Source of the DNA: Sagittula marina
GTDB taxonomy: Bacteria > Pseudomonadota > Alphaproteobacteria > Rhodobacterales > Rhodobacteraceae
Direction: 5' to 3'
Length of the DNA: 64,000 nucleotides
Assembly (NCBI RefSeq): GCF_014196795.1
Contig: NZ_JACIEJ010000004.1
Span: forward strand, 248,001-312,000
Shown here: positions 9,173 to 19,151 of the stretch, one piece after another
How positions within the stretch are numbered: position 1 is the stretch's first letter
Layout: every line of letters starts with the position of its first letter
Notes under the pieces: generated by a model
Told to the model about the DNA's origin: nothing
What the model saw: the letters and a program-made list of their open reading frames with translations, nothing else
Databases searched by the model: none
Program-made: the position numbers and the translations under genes

Positions 9173-9540
9173 TTCCCTCTCCGGGCCCAGGTTTTCCATC
9201 GGGCGCGGCGCGCCGGATCGTCCAACAGAGCTTGAATCTGCGACTCGATTCCGTGAGGTATACGACCGTCTACACGCCCCCCAGCGGTAACAGCTAAACC
9301 ACCCGTGGTAAAGAGAATTTGCACGACGGGAGAGAAGCCACGCAGGTTTTGAACGGCCCTCCAAAGGTCCTGACGCACCTGCCGCGCAAGACGCGACGCG
9401 CGCAGGTTTTCGAACTCCGATGTGGCCTGCACGTCGAACCTCGGCGGCCAGTGGCGCGCCAACACATAGCCCGCGTCGGACCGCGCCTCCAGCCAACCGC
9501 CTTTCAGACGCGTGACCCTGTCAAAGCCTTCCCCCACCAT
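9169..9540 (-). CDS. hypothetical protein in the pccB transcription unit
   Basis: 123 residues, basic and soluble, with no signal peptide. It begins 13 bases after the pccB stop on the same strand and overlaps the DUF6497 gene start by four bases, so the three are probably cotranscribed. The C-terminus is Arg/Trp-rich (DDPARRARWKTWARRGK). I do not recognise a family. Its position next to pccB appears typical for the group. Confidence 0.65.
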   Translation of the reverse strand: MVGEGFDRVTRLKGGWLEARSDAGYVLARHWPPRFDVQATSEFENLRASRLARQVRQDLWRAVQNLRGFSPVVQILFTTGGLAVTAGGRVDGRIPHGIESQIQALLDDPARRARWKTWARRGK

Positions 9541-9553
9541 CTCTTGCGTGTCC

Positions 9554-11086
9554 TTACAGCGGGATATTGTCGTGTTTTTTCCAAGGGTTCGTCAGCTGCT
9601 TGTTGCGCAGCATGGCAAAGGCCTTGGACACCCGGCGACGGGTCGACTTGGGCTGGATCACTTCGTCAATAAATCCTCGCTCCGCTGCAACAAACGGGTT
9701 CGCAAAGCGATCCTCGTATTCGGCAGTGTGGGCGGCGATCTTCTCAGGGTCTTTCAGGTCAGCGCGGTGAATGATCTCCGTCGCACCCTTGGCCCCCATC
9801 ACGGCGATCTCGGCCGTGGGCCAGGCGTAGTTCACATCGCCGCGCAGGTGCTTGGACGCCATCACGTCGTAGGCGCCGCCGTAAGCCTTGCGGGTGATGA
9901 CCGTGACCTTCGGCACAGTGGCCTCACCGTAGGCAAAGAGCAGTTTCGCGCCGTGCTTGATGACACCGCCGTATTCCTGCGAGGTTCCGGGCAGAAAGCC
10001 CGGCACATCCACAAACGTCAGGATCGGAATCTCGAAACAGTCACAGAAGCGCACAAAGCGCGCGGCCTTCCGCGACGAGTCGATGTCCAGACAGCCCGCC
10101 AGAACCATCGGCTGGTTGGCCACGACCCCCACTGTCCGCCCTTCAAGACGGATGAAACCGGTAATGATGTTGCCCGCGAAATCTTTCTGGATCTCGTAGA
10201 AATCCCCTTCGTCCGCGACTTTCTGGATCAACTCCTTCATGTCGTAGGGCGCATTGGCATTGTCAGGAATAATGGTGTCGAGCGATGTCTCGATCCGGTC
10301 CACATCGTCGAAGAACGGACGCACGGGTGGCTTTTCGCGATTGTTGAGCGGCAAGAAGTCCACAAGGCGGCGCACTTCGGCAAGCGCTTCCACATCGTTT
10401 TCAAACGCGCCATCGGCGACGGAGGATTTGCGCGTGTGTGTGGTTGCGCCGCCAAGCTCCTCAGCGGTGACGACCTCATTGGTAACGGTTTTCACCACGT
10501 CGGGGCCAGTGACGAACATGTAAGACGAATCCTTCACCATGAAGATGAAGTCCGTCATCGCCGGCGAATAGACCGCGCCGCCAGCACAGGGGCCCATGAT
10601 GACAGAGATCTGCGGAACAACCCCCGAGGCCAACACGTTGCGCTGGAATATCTCGGCATAACCCGCCAACGCGTCAACGCCCTCCTGGATGCGGGCACCG
10701 CCGGAATCATTCAGCCCGATCACGGGCGCGCCGTTCTGAACAGCCATATCCATGATCTTGCAAATCTTCTGCGCGTGCGTCGCAGAGACGGAGCCGCCAA
10801 GCACGGTGAAGTCCTGGCTGAACACATAGACCATGCGGCCGTTGATCGTGCCCCAGCCTGTTACCACGCCGTCCCCATAGGGGCGATTGTTTTCCATGCC
10901 GAAGTCGGTGCAGCGATGGGCAACGAATGTATCGTATTCCTCGAAGGATCCCTCATCCACCAGCAGCTCGATCCGCTCCCGAGCGGTCAACTTGCCTTTG
11001 CCATGCTGCGCGTCGATGCGATTTTGACCACCGCCCAGCCGGGCATTTTCCCGGCGATCGTGCAATTCCTGAATGATGTCTTTCAT
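9554..11086 (-). CDS. pccB: propionyl-CoA carboxylase beta subunit (carboxyltransferase)
   Basis: 510 residues from the ATG at 11086 ([20 protein letters not shown]), the standard length. It transfers the carboxyl group from biotin on PccA to propionyl-CoA. It has the two crotonase-like carboxyltransferase halves: [20 protein letters not shown] and [16 protein letters not shown] in the first, and the [15 protein letters not shown] and [10 protein letters not shown] oxyanion-loop motifs in the second. The promoter region upstream carries two TTTGCAAA-type operators, which suggests PccR control. Two small genes follow in the same unit. Confidence 0.97.
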   Translation of the reverse strand: MKDIIQELHDRRENARLGGGQNRIDAQHGKGKLTARERIELLVDEGSFEEYDTFVAHRCTDFGMENNRPYGDGVVTGWGTINGRMVYVFSQDFTVLGGSVSATHAQKICKIMDMAVQNGAPVIGLNDSGGARIQEGVDALAGYAEIFQRNVLASGVVPQISVIMGPCAGGAVYSPAMTDFIFMVKDSSYMFVTGPDVVKTVTNEVVTAEELGGATTHTRKSSVADGAFENDVEALAEVRRLVDFLPLNNREKPPVRPFFDDVDRIETSLDTIIPDNANAPYDMKELIQKVADEGDFYEIQKDFAGNIITGFIRLEGRTVGVVANQPMVLAGCLDIDSSRKAARFVRFCDCFEIPILTFVDVPGFLPGTSQEYGGVIKHGAKLLFAYGEATVPKVTVITRKAYGGAYDVMASKHLRGDVNYAWPTAEIAVMGAKGATEIIHRADLKDPEKIAAHTAEYEDRFANPFVAAERGFIDEVIQPKSTRRRVSKAFAMLRNKQLTNPWKKHDNIPL

Positions 11087-11151
11087 CGCAAAGGCCCCTT
11101 TTGGTTTGCGCGGACCATACAGCGCAGACGCAGCATAACAAGAACTTCCTC

Positions 11152-11196
11152 GCAAATTTGCAAACTCAGAAAACTACCTCTCTAGCAAATTGCAAA
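11152..11196. promoter_or_regulatory. PccR operator pair upstream of pccB
   Basis: On the minus strand (the pccB sense) two near-identical blocks occur: GTTTGCAAATTTGC (11152-11165) and GTTTGCAATTTGC (11185-11197). Their TTTGCAAA-type centres are about 32 bases apart. From memory, TTTGCAAA repeats are the operator of PccR in Rhodobacter sphaeroides pccB. The divergent MFS gene starts 70 bases away and could share this control. Confidence 0.75.
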
Positions 11197-11265
11197 CTGG
11201 CATAATTGCGTGCCTTGCACATGCAAATGATGGACAAAGCTATTTCCTCACCCTAACCCCATATC

Positions 11266-12495
11266 ATGACCACCGTTCCCTCGAAGCGCCTCTTTGACCG
11301 CGCCACACCGCCCAACATCGTCACACTGGTGCTGCTGTCCAGCATGTCGGCGCTGACGCTCAACGTTTTCGTCCCGGCTTTGCAGCTGATGGCCGACTGG
11401 TTCGACACGGAATATCACATCATTCAGCTGGCCGTCACATTGACGCTGGCCGTGAACGCGGTGCTTCAGCTGATTATCGGACCGCTGTCGGACAAGTTCG
11501 GGCGGCGTCCCGTGATTTTGTGGGGGCTGACGGCCTTCACCGTGGGCACCGTGGGTACGCTCGTCGCAGAGGATGTGACGACCTTCCTGGTCTGCCGCAT
11601 GATCCAGAGCGCGTCGGTCGTCGGCATGGTCCTCAGCCGCGCCATCGTGCGGGACCTCTATCCGCCGGATGAAGCAGCGTCCCGGATCGGATATGTCACA
11701 ATGGGCATGGCCTTGGTTCCCATGCTTGCGCCGATCTTCGGCGGCGTGCTGGCCGAAACCTTTGGATGGCAGTCGAACTTCTGGCTCCTTCTTGTGTGCG
11801 GCCTGGCCATGGTCTGGCTGTGCTGGGCCGACGTGGGAGAGACCGCGACCAAATCCGGCCTGACGCTCACCCAACAGTTCCAGCAATACCCGGAGCTGTT
11901 CCGCGCACCGCGTTTCTGGGGATACGCGCTGGCCTGCGCCCTGTCGTCGGGTGCATTCTTCTCCTACGTTGGCGGCGCGTCTTTCGTCGGCATGCAGGTG
12001 TTCGAACTCTCGGCACGCACCTTGGGGTTCTTCTTTGGCGCGCCCGCGGTGGGCTACGCGTTAGGCAACTTCGCCTCGGGCCGCTACTCCGCCCGGATCG
12101 GCATCAACAAAATGGTGCTCTGGGGCGGGTTGATCGTGTCTGGCGGTATGGCAGCGTCGCTGATTTGTTTCGCCTTGGGTCTGGACACGCAATGGACCTT
12201 CTTCGGCTTCATGACCCTCGTGGGTCTCGGCAACGGGCTGACCATTCCCAACGCCACGGCAGGTGCCCTGTCAGTACGCCCTCACCTCGCAGGTACGGCG
12301 TCCGGGCTTGCCGGCGCCATCATGCTCGGCGGCGGCGCGATCCTGTCTCAGGCCGCCGGCACCCTGCTCACCATCGAAACCGGCGCATGGCCCCTGCTCT
12401 GGATGATGTTCGGCTCTGGCGTTGCATCGGTCTTCGCCATTCTTCTGGTGATCTGGCGCGAGCGTCGCGTCGGGGGGCTGGACCTGGCGCGCTGA
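11266..12495 (+). CDS. Bcr/CflA-type MFS multidrug efflux transporter
   Basis: 409 residues with about 12 hydrophobic helices. The MFS loop motif between helices 2 and 3 is present (GPLSDKFGRRPVILWG), and the Bcr/CflA start (LLSSMSALTLNVFVPALQLMA) and RAIVRDLYPPDEAASRIGY are recognisable. It is an inner-membrane proton-driven exporter of drugs or small metabolites. It is divergent from pccB and 40 bases upstream of pccR on the same strand, so it may be coregulated with propionate metabolism. The real substrate is unknown. Confidence 0.88.
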   Translation: MTTVPSKRLFDRATPPNIVTLVLLSSMSALTLNVFVPALQLMADWFDTEYHIIQLAVTLTLAVNAVLQLIIGPLSDKFGRRPVILWGLTAFTVGTVGTLVAEDVTTFLVCRMIQSASVVGMVLSRAIVRDLYPPDEAASRIGYVTMGMALVPMLAPIFGGVLAETFGWQSNFWLLLVCGLAMVWLCWADVGETATKSGLTLTQQFQQYPELFRAPRFWGYALACALSSGAFFSYVGGASFVGMQVFELSARTLGFFFGAPAVGYALGNFASGRYSARIGINKMVLWGGLIVSGGMAASLICFALGLDTQWTFFGFMTLVGLGNGLTIPNATAGALSVRPHLAGTASGLAGAIMLGGGAILSQAAGTLLTIETGAWPLLWMMFGSGVASVFAILLVIWRERRVGGLDLAR

Positions 12496-12496
12496 A

Positions 12497-12534
12497 TTTG
12501 CAAAACATTTGCCAGAAATTGGCAAAGGTGCAAA
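12497..12534. promoter_or_regulatory. composite PccR operator overlapping the pccR leader
   Basis: TTTGCAAA (12497-12504) is followed by a perfect inverted repeat TTTGCCA-GAAAT-TGGCAAA (12508-12526) and then TGCAAA just before the pccR start codon. The cluster covers the whole 40-base gap between the MFS gene and pccR, including the ribosome-binding region. Binding there would be expected to repress pccR itself. Confidence 0.7.
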
Positions 12535-12535
12535 C

Positions 12536-13936
12536 ATGGCGACGCAGAAACTCTACGCCGGGGCAAAGCTGCGCGACATCCGCGGCCGCCTTGGCCTGAC
12601 GCAAAAGGACTTTGCCGCAAAGCTCGGCATATCCCTGCCCTATCTGAACCAGATGGAGAACAACAACCGTCCCGTCAGCACCACCGTGGTGCTGGCGCTG
12701 GCGCAGGAGTTCGGCTTCGACGTTACCGAGCTTGGACAAGGGGATGCCGAGCGGCTTGTCACCGACATGCGAGAAGCCTTGGCAGACCCGGTCTTTGGCG
12801 AAACCACACCGCAACTGGCAGATTTGCGGCTCACGGCCTCCAATGCTCCGGTGCTGGCGCGCGCCTTTCTTGCTCTGCACCGCGCCTATCGCCAGACCCA
12901 CGAGCGCCTCGCCTCTCTGGACGAGGCACTGGGCCGCGAAGGATCGCAACTCCAGCCGTCCCCATGGGAGGAGGTGCGCGACTTCTTCCACTACTGCGAC
13001 AACTATATCGACGCCGTGGACCGCGCTGCAGAACGCTTTGCTGGTCAACTGACGGCCCAGGGGGATCTGCGCTCCGGTGCGCTCGCCCGCCTCGAAGCTG
13101 ATGGCTACACCGTGAATTTCGCCCAAAGCACACCGATGCGGACCTTCGATCCTGTGCGAAGAACCCTGACCCTCTCTTCTCTGCTCCCACTCGAAACGCA
13201 GACGTTCCAGCTGCTTGTCCAACTCGCGCTGTTGCGACAAAACCAACTGCTCGATGCCACGCTTGACCTTGCGCGTTTCCAGTCCGAGGAAGCCCGCGCC
13301 ATCGCAAAACTTGGTCTTGCCAACTATTTTGCCGGGGCGGCCTTGATGCCCTACGGGGCTTTCCTGAGCGCCGCGCAGGACACACGGCACGATCTGGAAC
13401 TGCTGGCTGCAAAATTCGGTGCCTCCATCGAACAGGTGGCCCACCGTTTGTCCACCCTGCAGCGCCCTGGCGCAAAAGGCGTGCCGTTCTTCTTTGTCCG
13501 GGTCGATCAGGCTGGCACCATCACCAAACGGCACTCTGCCACCCGGCTGCAATTTGCGCGTTTCGGTGGTGCCTGCCCGCTTTGGAACGTGCACCGCGCC
13601 TTTGAAACCCCGGGACGTTTCTTGCGGCAGCTGGCCGAAACCCCGGACGGCGTGCGCTATATCTCTCTGGCAAGCGATGTGTCGAAATCCGGCGGGCATT
13701 TCGGGGCCCCGGTGCGCCGCTATGCGATTTCACTGGGCTGCGAAGTGCGCCACGCCTCCGCCCTCGTCTATGCTGACGGGCTGGACGTGACGCGCGCCTC
13801 TGCGTTTGAGCCGATAGGCATTTCCTGTCGCATCTGCGAGCGGACGAATTGCCACCAACGCTCTGTCCCGCCACTGGAAAAGCGGCTGACAACCACGCCG
13901 AACATACGCGACGTGCTGCCCTACAGGCTTGAGTGA
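12536..13936 (+). CDS. pccR: PccR-type short-chain fatty acyl-CoA regulator (ScfR family)
   Basis: 466 residues from the ATG at 12536; the ATG nine codons upstream would place the operator inside the gene. Residues 8-62 are an XRE helix-turn-helix (LRDIRGRLGLTQKDFAAKLG...LNQMENNNRPVS). A DUF955-like middle follows, then a C-terminal DUF2083 domain with conserved Cys (ISCRICERTNCHQR). ScfR regulators sense acyl-CoA esters and control propionate, acetate or glyoxylate pathways. Proximity to pccB and the TTTGCAAA sites point to propionyl-CoA. The 3' end overlaps the convergent amidase gene by 16 bases. Confidence 0.92.
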   Translation: MATQKLYAGAKLRDIRGRLGLTQKDFAAKLGISLPYLNQMENNNRPVSTTVVLALAQEFGFDVTELGQGDAERLVTDMREALADPVFGETTPQLADLRLTASNAPVLARAFLALHRAYRQTHERLASLDEALGREGSQLQPSPWEEVRDFFHYCDNYIDAVDRAAERFAGQLTAQGDLRSGALARLEADGYTVNFAQSTPMRTFDPVRRTLTLSSLLPLETQTFQLLVQLALLRQNQLLDATLDLARFQSEEARAIAKLGLANYFAGAALMPYGAFLSAAQDTRHDLELLAAKFGASIEQVAHRLSTLQRPGAKGVPFFFVRVDQAGTITKRHSATRLQFARFGGACPLWNVHRAFETPGRFLRQLAETPDGVRYISLASDVSKSGGHFGAPVRRYAISLGCEVRHASALVYADGLDVTRASAFEPIGISCRICERTNCHQRSVPPLEKRLTTTPNIRDVLPYRLE

Positions 13937-14589
13937 CGCATGTGGGGCCACCGCTGGGCCAAATCCGCCATCAGCCCCCGATCCATATCGTCCAGCGGAC
14001 CATGAGCCCACGGCCGAAATCGCAACCGAAATGCGGCCAAGACGTCGGCGGCCTCCCCCCGATACCCAAACCGCAGCGCGTCGAGATCAAAATCACCCGG
14101 CGCAACACACTGGGGCCAAACGCCAAAGCCTTGCATCGCCAGCCTTTGCCAGTCGAACTTTGGACCGGGATCAATCTTGCGCGCCACAGCACTGTCGGAA
14201 TGACCCAGCACGCGCTCCGCTGCGATACCCCACCGCGCAACAACGCCACGCAAAAGATGCTCCAACGCCGCCATCTGAGGCTCTGGAAACGGATGGGTCG
14301 CCGGATTGGCCAGCTCAATACCGATGCTGTGAGAGTTCAGATCTTCGCACGCGCCCCAGGCTCCGCGCCCTGCGTGCCACGCCCGATCTGCCTCGCGCAC
14401 CATCTGCCAAACCCGCCCATCCTCTGCGATCAGGTAGTGCGCGGACACCTCGTAGTCAGGATCGCACAGCCGGGCCAAAGCGGCTTCCGCAGTTTGCATC
14501 GCCGTGTAGTGCAGCAAAACGCAATCCGGCGCGGAACACCCGCGCCGGTCGCCGAAATTCGGGGAAGGATGCCAGACGGCCTCAGCCAC
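13921..14589 (-). CDS. N-acetylmuramoyl-L-alanine amidase (amidase_2, AmiD/AmpD-like)
   Basis: 222 residues from a GTG at 14589. A TTG at 14634 would overlap the upstream gene by 37 bases and add a non-conserved leader; family members begin near WHPSPNFGDRRG. Zinc ligands are visible: His in LLHYTAM, and a second His and Asp in VLGHSDSAVARKIDPGPKFDW. It cleaves the amide bond between muramic acid and the stem peptide, in wall turnover or anhydro-muropeptide recycling. With no signal peptide, a cytoplasmic (AmpD-like) site is likely. Confidence 0.88.
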   Translation of the reverse strand: MAEAVWHPSPNFGDRRGCSAPDCVLLHYTAMQTAEAALARLCDPDYEVSAHYLIAEDGRVWQMVREADRAWHAGRGAWGACEDLNSHSIGIELANPATHPFPEPQMAALEHLLRGVVARWGIAAERVLGHSDSAVARKIDPGPKFDWQRLAMQGFGVWPQCVAPGDFDLDALRFGYRGEAADVLAAFRLRFRPWAHGPLDDMDRGLMADLAQRWPHMRHSSL

Positions 14590-14597
14590 CTCGGAAA

Positions 14598-15272
14598 TCA
14601 GCCCTTGGCCGCCCGGAATGGGGCCGGGTTCCAACCGCAGGCATAGCCATCGCCATCCGGGTCCATGCCTTTGCGGTCCTTTTCGGGCCCGCCCTGCGCG
14701 AGGAATTCCTCCTGCGCCAGATCCGCCGAGGGGAAGCTGCCACAGGATTGCGCATACTTGGTCTCTGCCCGGAAGGATGACCGCTTGTACAGCGCGGTGC
14801 CAACCGGGTTCGTCGATTGCAGTGCAAAGGCCACAATGTTCGGACGGCTGGAGCCGGGGCGCGCCGGCACATCCGTCGGCTGGATCACCTCATACTGGGC
14901 GCGGTTCTGAGCAATCATCGCCGCGTCCGCGCTGATGTCACGCTGAGCAGACACCGCGTTGAAATCGTTCTCACCCGAAATCCCGCGCGCGTTTTCAACG
15001 ATCGCAGGCGCAGGGTTCGAGGGAGACGCATTGACCGGGGCCTCGCCTGAGTTCAGCGCAGCCGCCGCCTGGCGCGCGATGGCGTCGGAATTGTCCTGGA
15101 CGCCGGATGCACCACCGGTCAGCTGGGTTTCGCGTTCATCGCGATAATCATCATAGTTGCCAAAGCCCACGCCCTGCCCGGAATCCGTGACCCCAGCGGC
15201 GCTGTCCGGCACCGACGTCGTACATCCGGCCAAAGCCGCTGCCGCCATCACACCACAAAGAATATACCGCAT
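14598..15272 (-). CDS. lipoprotein with Excalibur-like calcium-binding tail
   Basis: 224 residues from the ATG at 15272, which gives the signal peptide MRYILCGVMAAAALAGC with Cys 17 as the lipobox. The middle is Ala/Asn/Ser-rich and probably flexible. The C-terminus has FPSADLAQEEFLAQGGPEKD and the DPDGDGYACGW motif of Excalibur domains, which bind calcium and sit at the cell surface. The role is unknown; it precedes the amidase gene by only a few bases, so a cell-wall role is possible. Confidence 0.78.
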   Translation of the reverse strand: MRYILCGVMAAAALAGCTTSVPDSAAGVTDSGQGVGFGNYDDYRDERETQLTGGASGVQDNSDAIARQAAAALNSGEAPVNASPSNPAPAIVENARGISGENDFNAVSAQRDISADAAMIAQNRAQYEVIQPTDVPARPGSSRPNIVAFALQSTNPVGTALYKRSSFRAETKYAQSCGSFPSADLAQEEFLAQGGPEKDRKGMDPDGDGYACGWNPAPFRAAKG

Positions 15273-15326
15273 CGTCCGCCCCACATGTCGATGCGGGGGC
15301 CATCGTGCCCCCGCGTTGGTCGCGCC

Positions 15327-16814
15327 TTACCACCATTTCCCGGGCTTGGAAACAAAGCCAGCGGCCCGTTCCAGCGCATAGGCGGTATTCAGCAAATCAC
15401 CCTCTTCCCAAGGGCGCCCAATCAGTTGCAGCCCCAGCGGCAGCCCTTGCGCATCCACGCCTGTCGGCACGGCAACGCCCGGAAGCCCGGCAAGGTTCAC
15501 CGTCACAGTGAACACATCGTTGAGGTACATCTTCACCGGATCGGCGTCTTTCATTTCGCCCAGACCAAAGGCCGCAGAGGGCGTTGTCGGCGTCAGGATC
15601 GCATCCACGCCCTGCGCGAACACATCCTCGAAGTCCTTCTTGATCAGCGTCCGGACCTTGCGCGCCTTGTTGTAATAGGCGTCGTAAAAGCCAGCAGACA
15701 GCACGTAAGTGCCGACCATCACACGGCGCTTGACCTCTTCGCCGAAGCCCTCGGCACGGGTCTTTTCGTACATCTCGGTGATGCCGTCGCCCTGCCCCAG
15801 CTGTGCGCGGTGGCCGTAGCGAACACCGTCATACCGCGCGAGGTTCGACGATGCTTCGGCCGGTGCAATGACGTAGTACGTCGGCAACGCGTATTTGGTG
15901 TGCGGCAGAGAGATATCGACGATCTCCGCGCCCGCGTCCTTCAGCATCGCGCGGCCCTCAGCCCAAAGCGCCTCTATCTCGGCGGGCATGCCATCCATGT
16001 GATATTCCTTGGGAATACCGATTTTCTTGCCCTTGATATCGCCTGTCAGCGCCGCTTCGAAATCCGGCACGGCGAGGTCGGCAGAGGTGCTGTCCTTCGC
16101 ATCGTGACCACACATCGCCTGCAGCATGATCGCCGCGTCGCGCACGTCCTTCGTCATCGGGCCCGCCTGATCCAGCGAGGAGGCAAACGCCACCACACCC
16201 CAGCGCGAGCAGCGCCCGTAGGTCGGTTTGATACCCGTGATGCCGGTGAAGGCGGCAGGCTGGCGGATAGAGCCACCGGTGTCGGTGCCCGTCGCGCCAA
16301 GGCAAAGGTCCGCAGCCACAGCCGCAGCAGACCCGCCAGACGAGCCACCCGGCGTCAGCTGGGCCTCGTCATTGCCACGTCGCCACGGATTGACGGCATT
16401 GCCATAAACAGATGTTTCGTTCGACGAACCCATGGCGAATTCGTCCATGTTGAGCTTGCCCAACATGACTGCGCCCGCGTCGAACAACTGGCTGGTGATG
16501 GTGCTCTCATACTCGGGCTTGAAGCCCTGAAGGATGCGCGAGGCCGCCTGACTGTCCACACCCTTGGTGCAAAACAGATCCTTGATCCCAAGTGGAATAC
16601 CACACATCGCAGGCGCATCGCCCGACTTGATACGTGCATCGGCGGCGGCAGCCTGTTCACGCGCGATTTCGGGCGTTTTGTGCACAAACGCGTTCAACGC
16701 ACCGGCGCCTTCGATAGCGGTCAGGCAGGCCTCGGTCAGCTCGGCAGAGGTCACATCCCCCTTGCGAAGCGCATCACGGGCTTCGGCGATCTTCAGTTTT
16801 GTCAGTTCGCTCAT
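15327..16814 (-). CDS. gatA: Asp-tRNA(Asn)/Glu-tRNA(Gln) amidotransferase subunit A
   Basis: 495 residues. It supplies ammonia from glutamine to convert misacylated Glu-tRNA(Gln) or Asp-tRNA(Asn). The amidase-signature triad is visible: Lys in [13 protein letters not shown], the cis-Ser region [16 protein letters not shown], and [14 protein letters not shown] with the nucleophilic Ser. Its start codon overlaps the gatC stop by one base (TAATG), so C and A are translationally coupled. gatB is not in the window. Confidence 0.97.
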   Translation of the reverse strand: MSELTKLKIAEARDALRKGDVTSAELTEACLTAIEGAGALNAFVHKTPEIAREQAAAADARIKSGDAPAMCGIPLGIKDLFCTKGVDSQAASRILQGFKPEYESTITSQLFDAGAVMLGKLNMDEFAMGSSNETSVYGNAVNPWRRGNDEAQLTPGGSSGGSAAAVAADLCLGATGTDTGGSIRQPAAFTGITGIKPTYGRCSRWGVVAFASSLDQAGPMTKDVRDAAIMLQAMCGHDAKDSTSADLAVPDFEAALTGDIKGKKIGIPKEYHMDGMPAEIEALWAEGRAMLKDAGAEIVDISLPHTKYALPTYYVIAPAEASSNLARYDGVRYGHRAQLGQGDGITEMYEKTRAEGFGEEVKRRVMVGTYVLSAGFYDAYYNKARKVRTLIKKDFEDVFAQGVDAILTPTTPSAAFGLGEMKDADPVKMYLNDVFTVTVNLAGLPGVAVPTGVDAQGLPLGLQLIGRPWEEGDLLNTAYALERAAGFVSKPGKWW

Positions 16815-17101
16815 TATTCGACCACCTTCGGCACGGCAAAGAAGCCCTCGCGCGCATCAGGCGCGTTTTTCAGGACCTTGTCCTGCATCCCGCCATCGGT
16901 CACGCCGTCCTGACGGCGTTTCAGACGCATGGGCGTCACGGAAACCATCGGCTCCACCCCGTCCACATCCACCTCGTTCAACTGTTCGATGAAGCCAAGG
17001 ATATCGTTAAAGGCGTGGGCCAGATCCGGCAGCTCGTCCTCTTCCACCTTGATCCGCGCGAGCTTGGCGACGCGGGCGGCAGTCTCGATGTCGATCGACA
17101 T
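16814..17101 (-). CDS. gatC: Asp/Glu-tRNA amidotransferase subunit C
   Basis: 95 residues from the ATG at 17101; the frame stays open upstream but there runs antisense to the 17327 gene. It shows the GatC pattern: [20 protein letters not shown] near the start, [18 protein letters not shown] in the middle and [13 protein letters not shown] at the end. It wraps around and stabilises the GatA-GatB interface. Stop and start overlap with gatA. Confidence 0.96.
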   Translation of the reverse strand: MSIDIETAARVAKLARIKVEEDELPDLAHAFNDILGFIEQLNEVDVDGVEPMVSVTPMRLKRRQDGVTDGGMQDKVLKNAPDAREGFFAVPKVVE

Positions 17102-17326
17102 GGGGGCCTCATTTGCGAAAATATCTTGGGCCGCTTTACCCGCCCAAGTCGCGGGTCGCAAGTCCGCCGGACGCGGCGCGCGCGATGATCTTGGGTCGCG
17201 CTTGATGGTGCCGCGGGTCGAGCCGCATCCGGGGCGATCTACCTGCGCACCAGAACAGTGCTTTCGGCTCCGCCAGCGGCTGCCTATAGTCACGTGAAAA
17301 CAGACCTCGGGACGAGCAGAAAAACC

Positions 17327-18331
17327 ATGGCCACGCCCCCGCCCAACACGCAGCCCGTCAACATTCTGATTATCGGTCAGAATGGTCGCCTCGCCTACGA
17401 GGCACTGCTTTTTGCGGCCTCTCGCGCGTCTCGCTCGGCCAACGACGGCTTTCGATTGTATGTCGCCGAACCCGCGCCCGGCCCGCTCTGGCCCAATGAT
17501 CCCACGATCCGCGACCCCGATCTGCGCGCCGCGCTCGAAGGCTTCGGCGCCGAAATCATCCGCTTCGACAGCCAGCATTTCGGCCACGTCTATCCCTATG
17601 GCAACAAGATCGAGGCCCTCTTCGCCCTGCCCAAGGGCGAGCCGTTCATCTTCTTCGACACCGATACGCTTGTCCTGGACGACCTTGCCTCCGTCCCGTT
17701 CGACTTTGACCGCCCCACCGCGTCGATGAATCGCGAAGGCACATGGCCCAAGCTGGAACTCTACGGTCCCGGCTACACCGAAATCTGGGGATCGCTTTAC
17801 GAGCGCTTCGGCCTGGACTTTGACAGCAGCCTCGACCGCTCTCAACCCGACGAATACTGGAAGCGCTACCTGTATTTCAACGCGGGCTTTTTCTTTTATC
17901 GCTGCCCGCATGAGTTCGGCACGCTGTTCCGCGATTACGCGCTGGAGATCCGCGACAATCCACCCCGCGCCCTGATCTGCCAAAGCTTTGATCCATGGCT
18001 CGATCAGATCGCTCTGCCGCTTGTGATCCATGCGCTTGGCGGTGGGCGGGACACGCTTCCGGCAGGTCTGCTGGATGGAACGGTCACCTGCCATTATCGC
18101 ACGCTGCCGCTGCTCTATGCGCGCGAAGCAGATGATGTGGTGACCCTCCTCGAAGACATCTCCGCCCCCAACGAGGTCAAGAAGCTGCTCAAGCAATATG
18201 ATCCGTTCAAGCGCATGATTTACCAGAACCGTGGCCAAAAGGTGCGCAGCCTTTTCGACCAAAACGACCTGCCACGGCGTGAACAGGCGATCCGCAACAC
18301 CATCAAACGCGAAGGGTTCTGGATGCGTTGA
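17327..18331 (+). CDS. glycosyltransferase-like protein with DxD motif
   Basis: 334 residues from the ATG at 17327. It begins with a strand NILIIGQNGRLAYEA and has FIFFDTDTLVL near residue 105, a DxD-type metal/nucleotide-sugar motif in the place expected for a GT-A fold (compare glycogenin-like families). It also has YFNAGFFFYRCP and QSFDPWLDQIALPL, similar to the acceptor side of such enzymes. It lacks a signal or membrane anchor. The substrate is unknown. It stands alone, divergent from gatC, with no polysaccharide genes beside it. Confidence 0.6.
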   Translation: MATPPPNTQPVNILIIGQNGRLAYEALLFAASRASRSANDGFRLYVAEPAPGPLWPNDPTIRDPDLRAALEGFGAEIIRFDSQHFGHVYPYGNKIEALFALPKGEPFIFFDTDTLVLDDLASVPFDFDRPTASMNREGTWPKLELYGPGYTEIWGSLYERFGLDFDSSLDRSQPDEYWKRYLYFNAGFFFYRCPHEFGTLFRDYALEIRDNPPRALICQSFDPWLDQIALPLVIHALGGGRDTLPAGLLDGTVTCHYRTLPLLYAREADDVVTLLEDISAPNEVKKLLKQYDPFKRMIYQNRGQKVRSLFDQNDLPRREQAIRNTIKREGFWMR

Positions 18332-18500
18332 CGCCCGCCGATGCGTCAACGGTTGCCCCCGCAGAGGCACGGCCTCAGACGGGTCTACTTTGCCCCCATA
18401 CAATGAACGCGACCAGCAAGGCGGGCCGGGCCAACGGCCTCCGGTCCGTCGTTGACAGACACGTCCCGGAACTGCCCCGCGCTACCGGCGTTGTGATCAC

Positions 18501-19055
18501 ATGGACATACTCTCCCTGATCTCCGATATGCTGTACCAAGGTTGGCAGGACATCTTTCGCACGGTGTTCGTCGGCGTGCTCGGCTACGCGGCACTGATCA
18601 CGATGCTGCGCATTTCCGGAAAGCGCACACTGGCCAAGCTCAACGCCTTTGATCTCGTGGTCACGGTCGCCATCGGCTCTGTCCTTGCGACGATACTGCT
18701 GTCCGAGGACGTGGCCCTGGCCGAGGGAATCGCCGCCTTGTTCACCTTGATTGGCCTGCAATGGGCGCTGGCCCGCGCCTCCATGGCGTCAGACACATTG
18801 GCACGGGTGGTGCGCTCGGAGCCGCGCTTGCTGATGCACAAAGGCGAGATATTGCACCAAGCCCTGCACGACGAACGTATCCTCAAGAATGAACTGATGA
18901 CGGTCATCCGCAGCGCCGCCCCTGCTGACCCGGACAAAGTCACTGCAGTGATCCTCGAAACCGACGGCAGCTTCAGCGTGATCGGACACGGAGCAGACGG
19001 CGAGCCGGTGAACTTTGCCCGCGCCGGGCTGAACGTTGCCCAAACCGGCCGATAA
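18501..19055 (+). CDS. DUF421 (YcaP/YetF-like) membrane protein
   Basis: 184 residues. About three N-terminal helices are followed by the DUF421 signature: ALITMLRISGKRTLAKLNAFD at the end of helix 1, then DLVVTVAIGSVLATILL. The C-terminal soluble domain has SEPRLLMHKGEIL and LKNELMTVIRSA. These proteins are of unclear function, some linked to spore or envelope physiology. The gene appears monocistronic, about 100 bases before metY. Confidence 0.88.
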   Translation: MDILSLISDMLYQGWQDIFRTVFVGVLGYAALITMLRISGKRTLAKLNAFDLVVTVAIGSVLATILLSEDVALAEGIAALFTLIGLQWALARASMASDTLARVVRSEPRLLMHKGEILHQALHDERILKNELMTVIRSAAPADPDKVTAVILETDGSFSVIGHGADGEPVNFARAGLNVAQTGR

Positions 19056-19151
19056 GACCGCTGCCTTGAGGCGGGGCCCGCTGCGCCGCTTGCCGCTGTC
19101 GTGCGGCTGTCATACGGTCCCCCCGAACAACTTTCAGGGAGAGACACCCCC

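Noticed and set aside
19056-19151. possible SAM-II riboswitch before metY
   Set aside because: I could not find the expected pseudoknot elements in this short GC-rich stretch.
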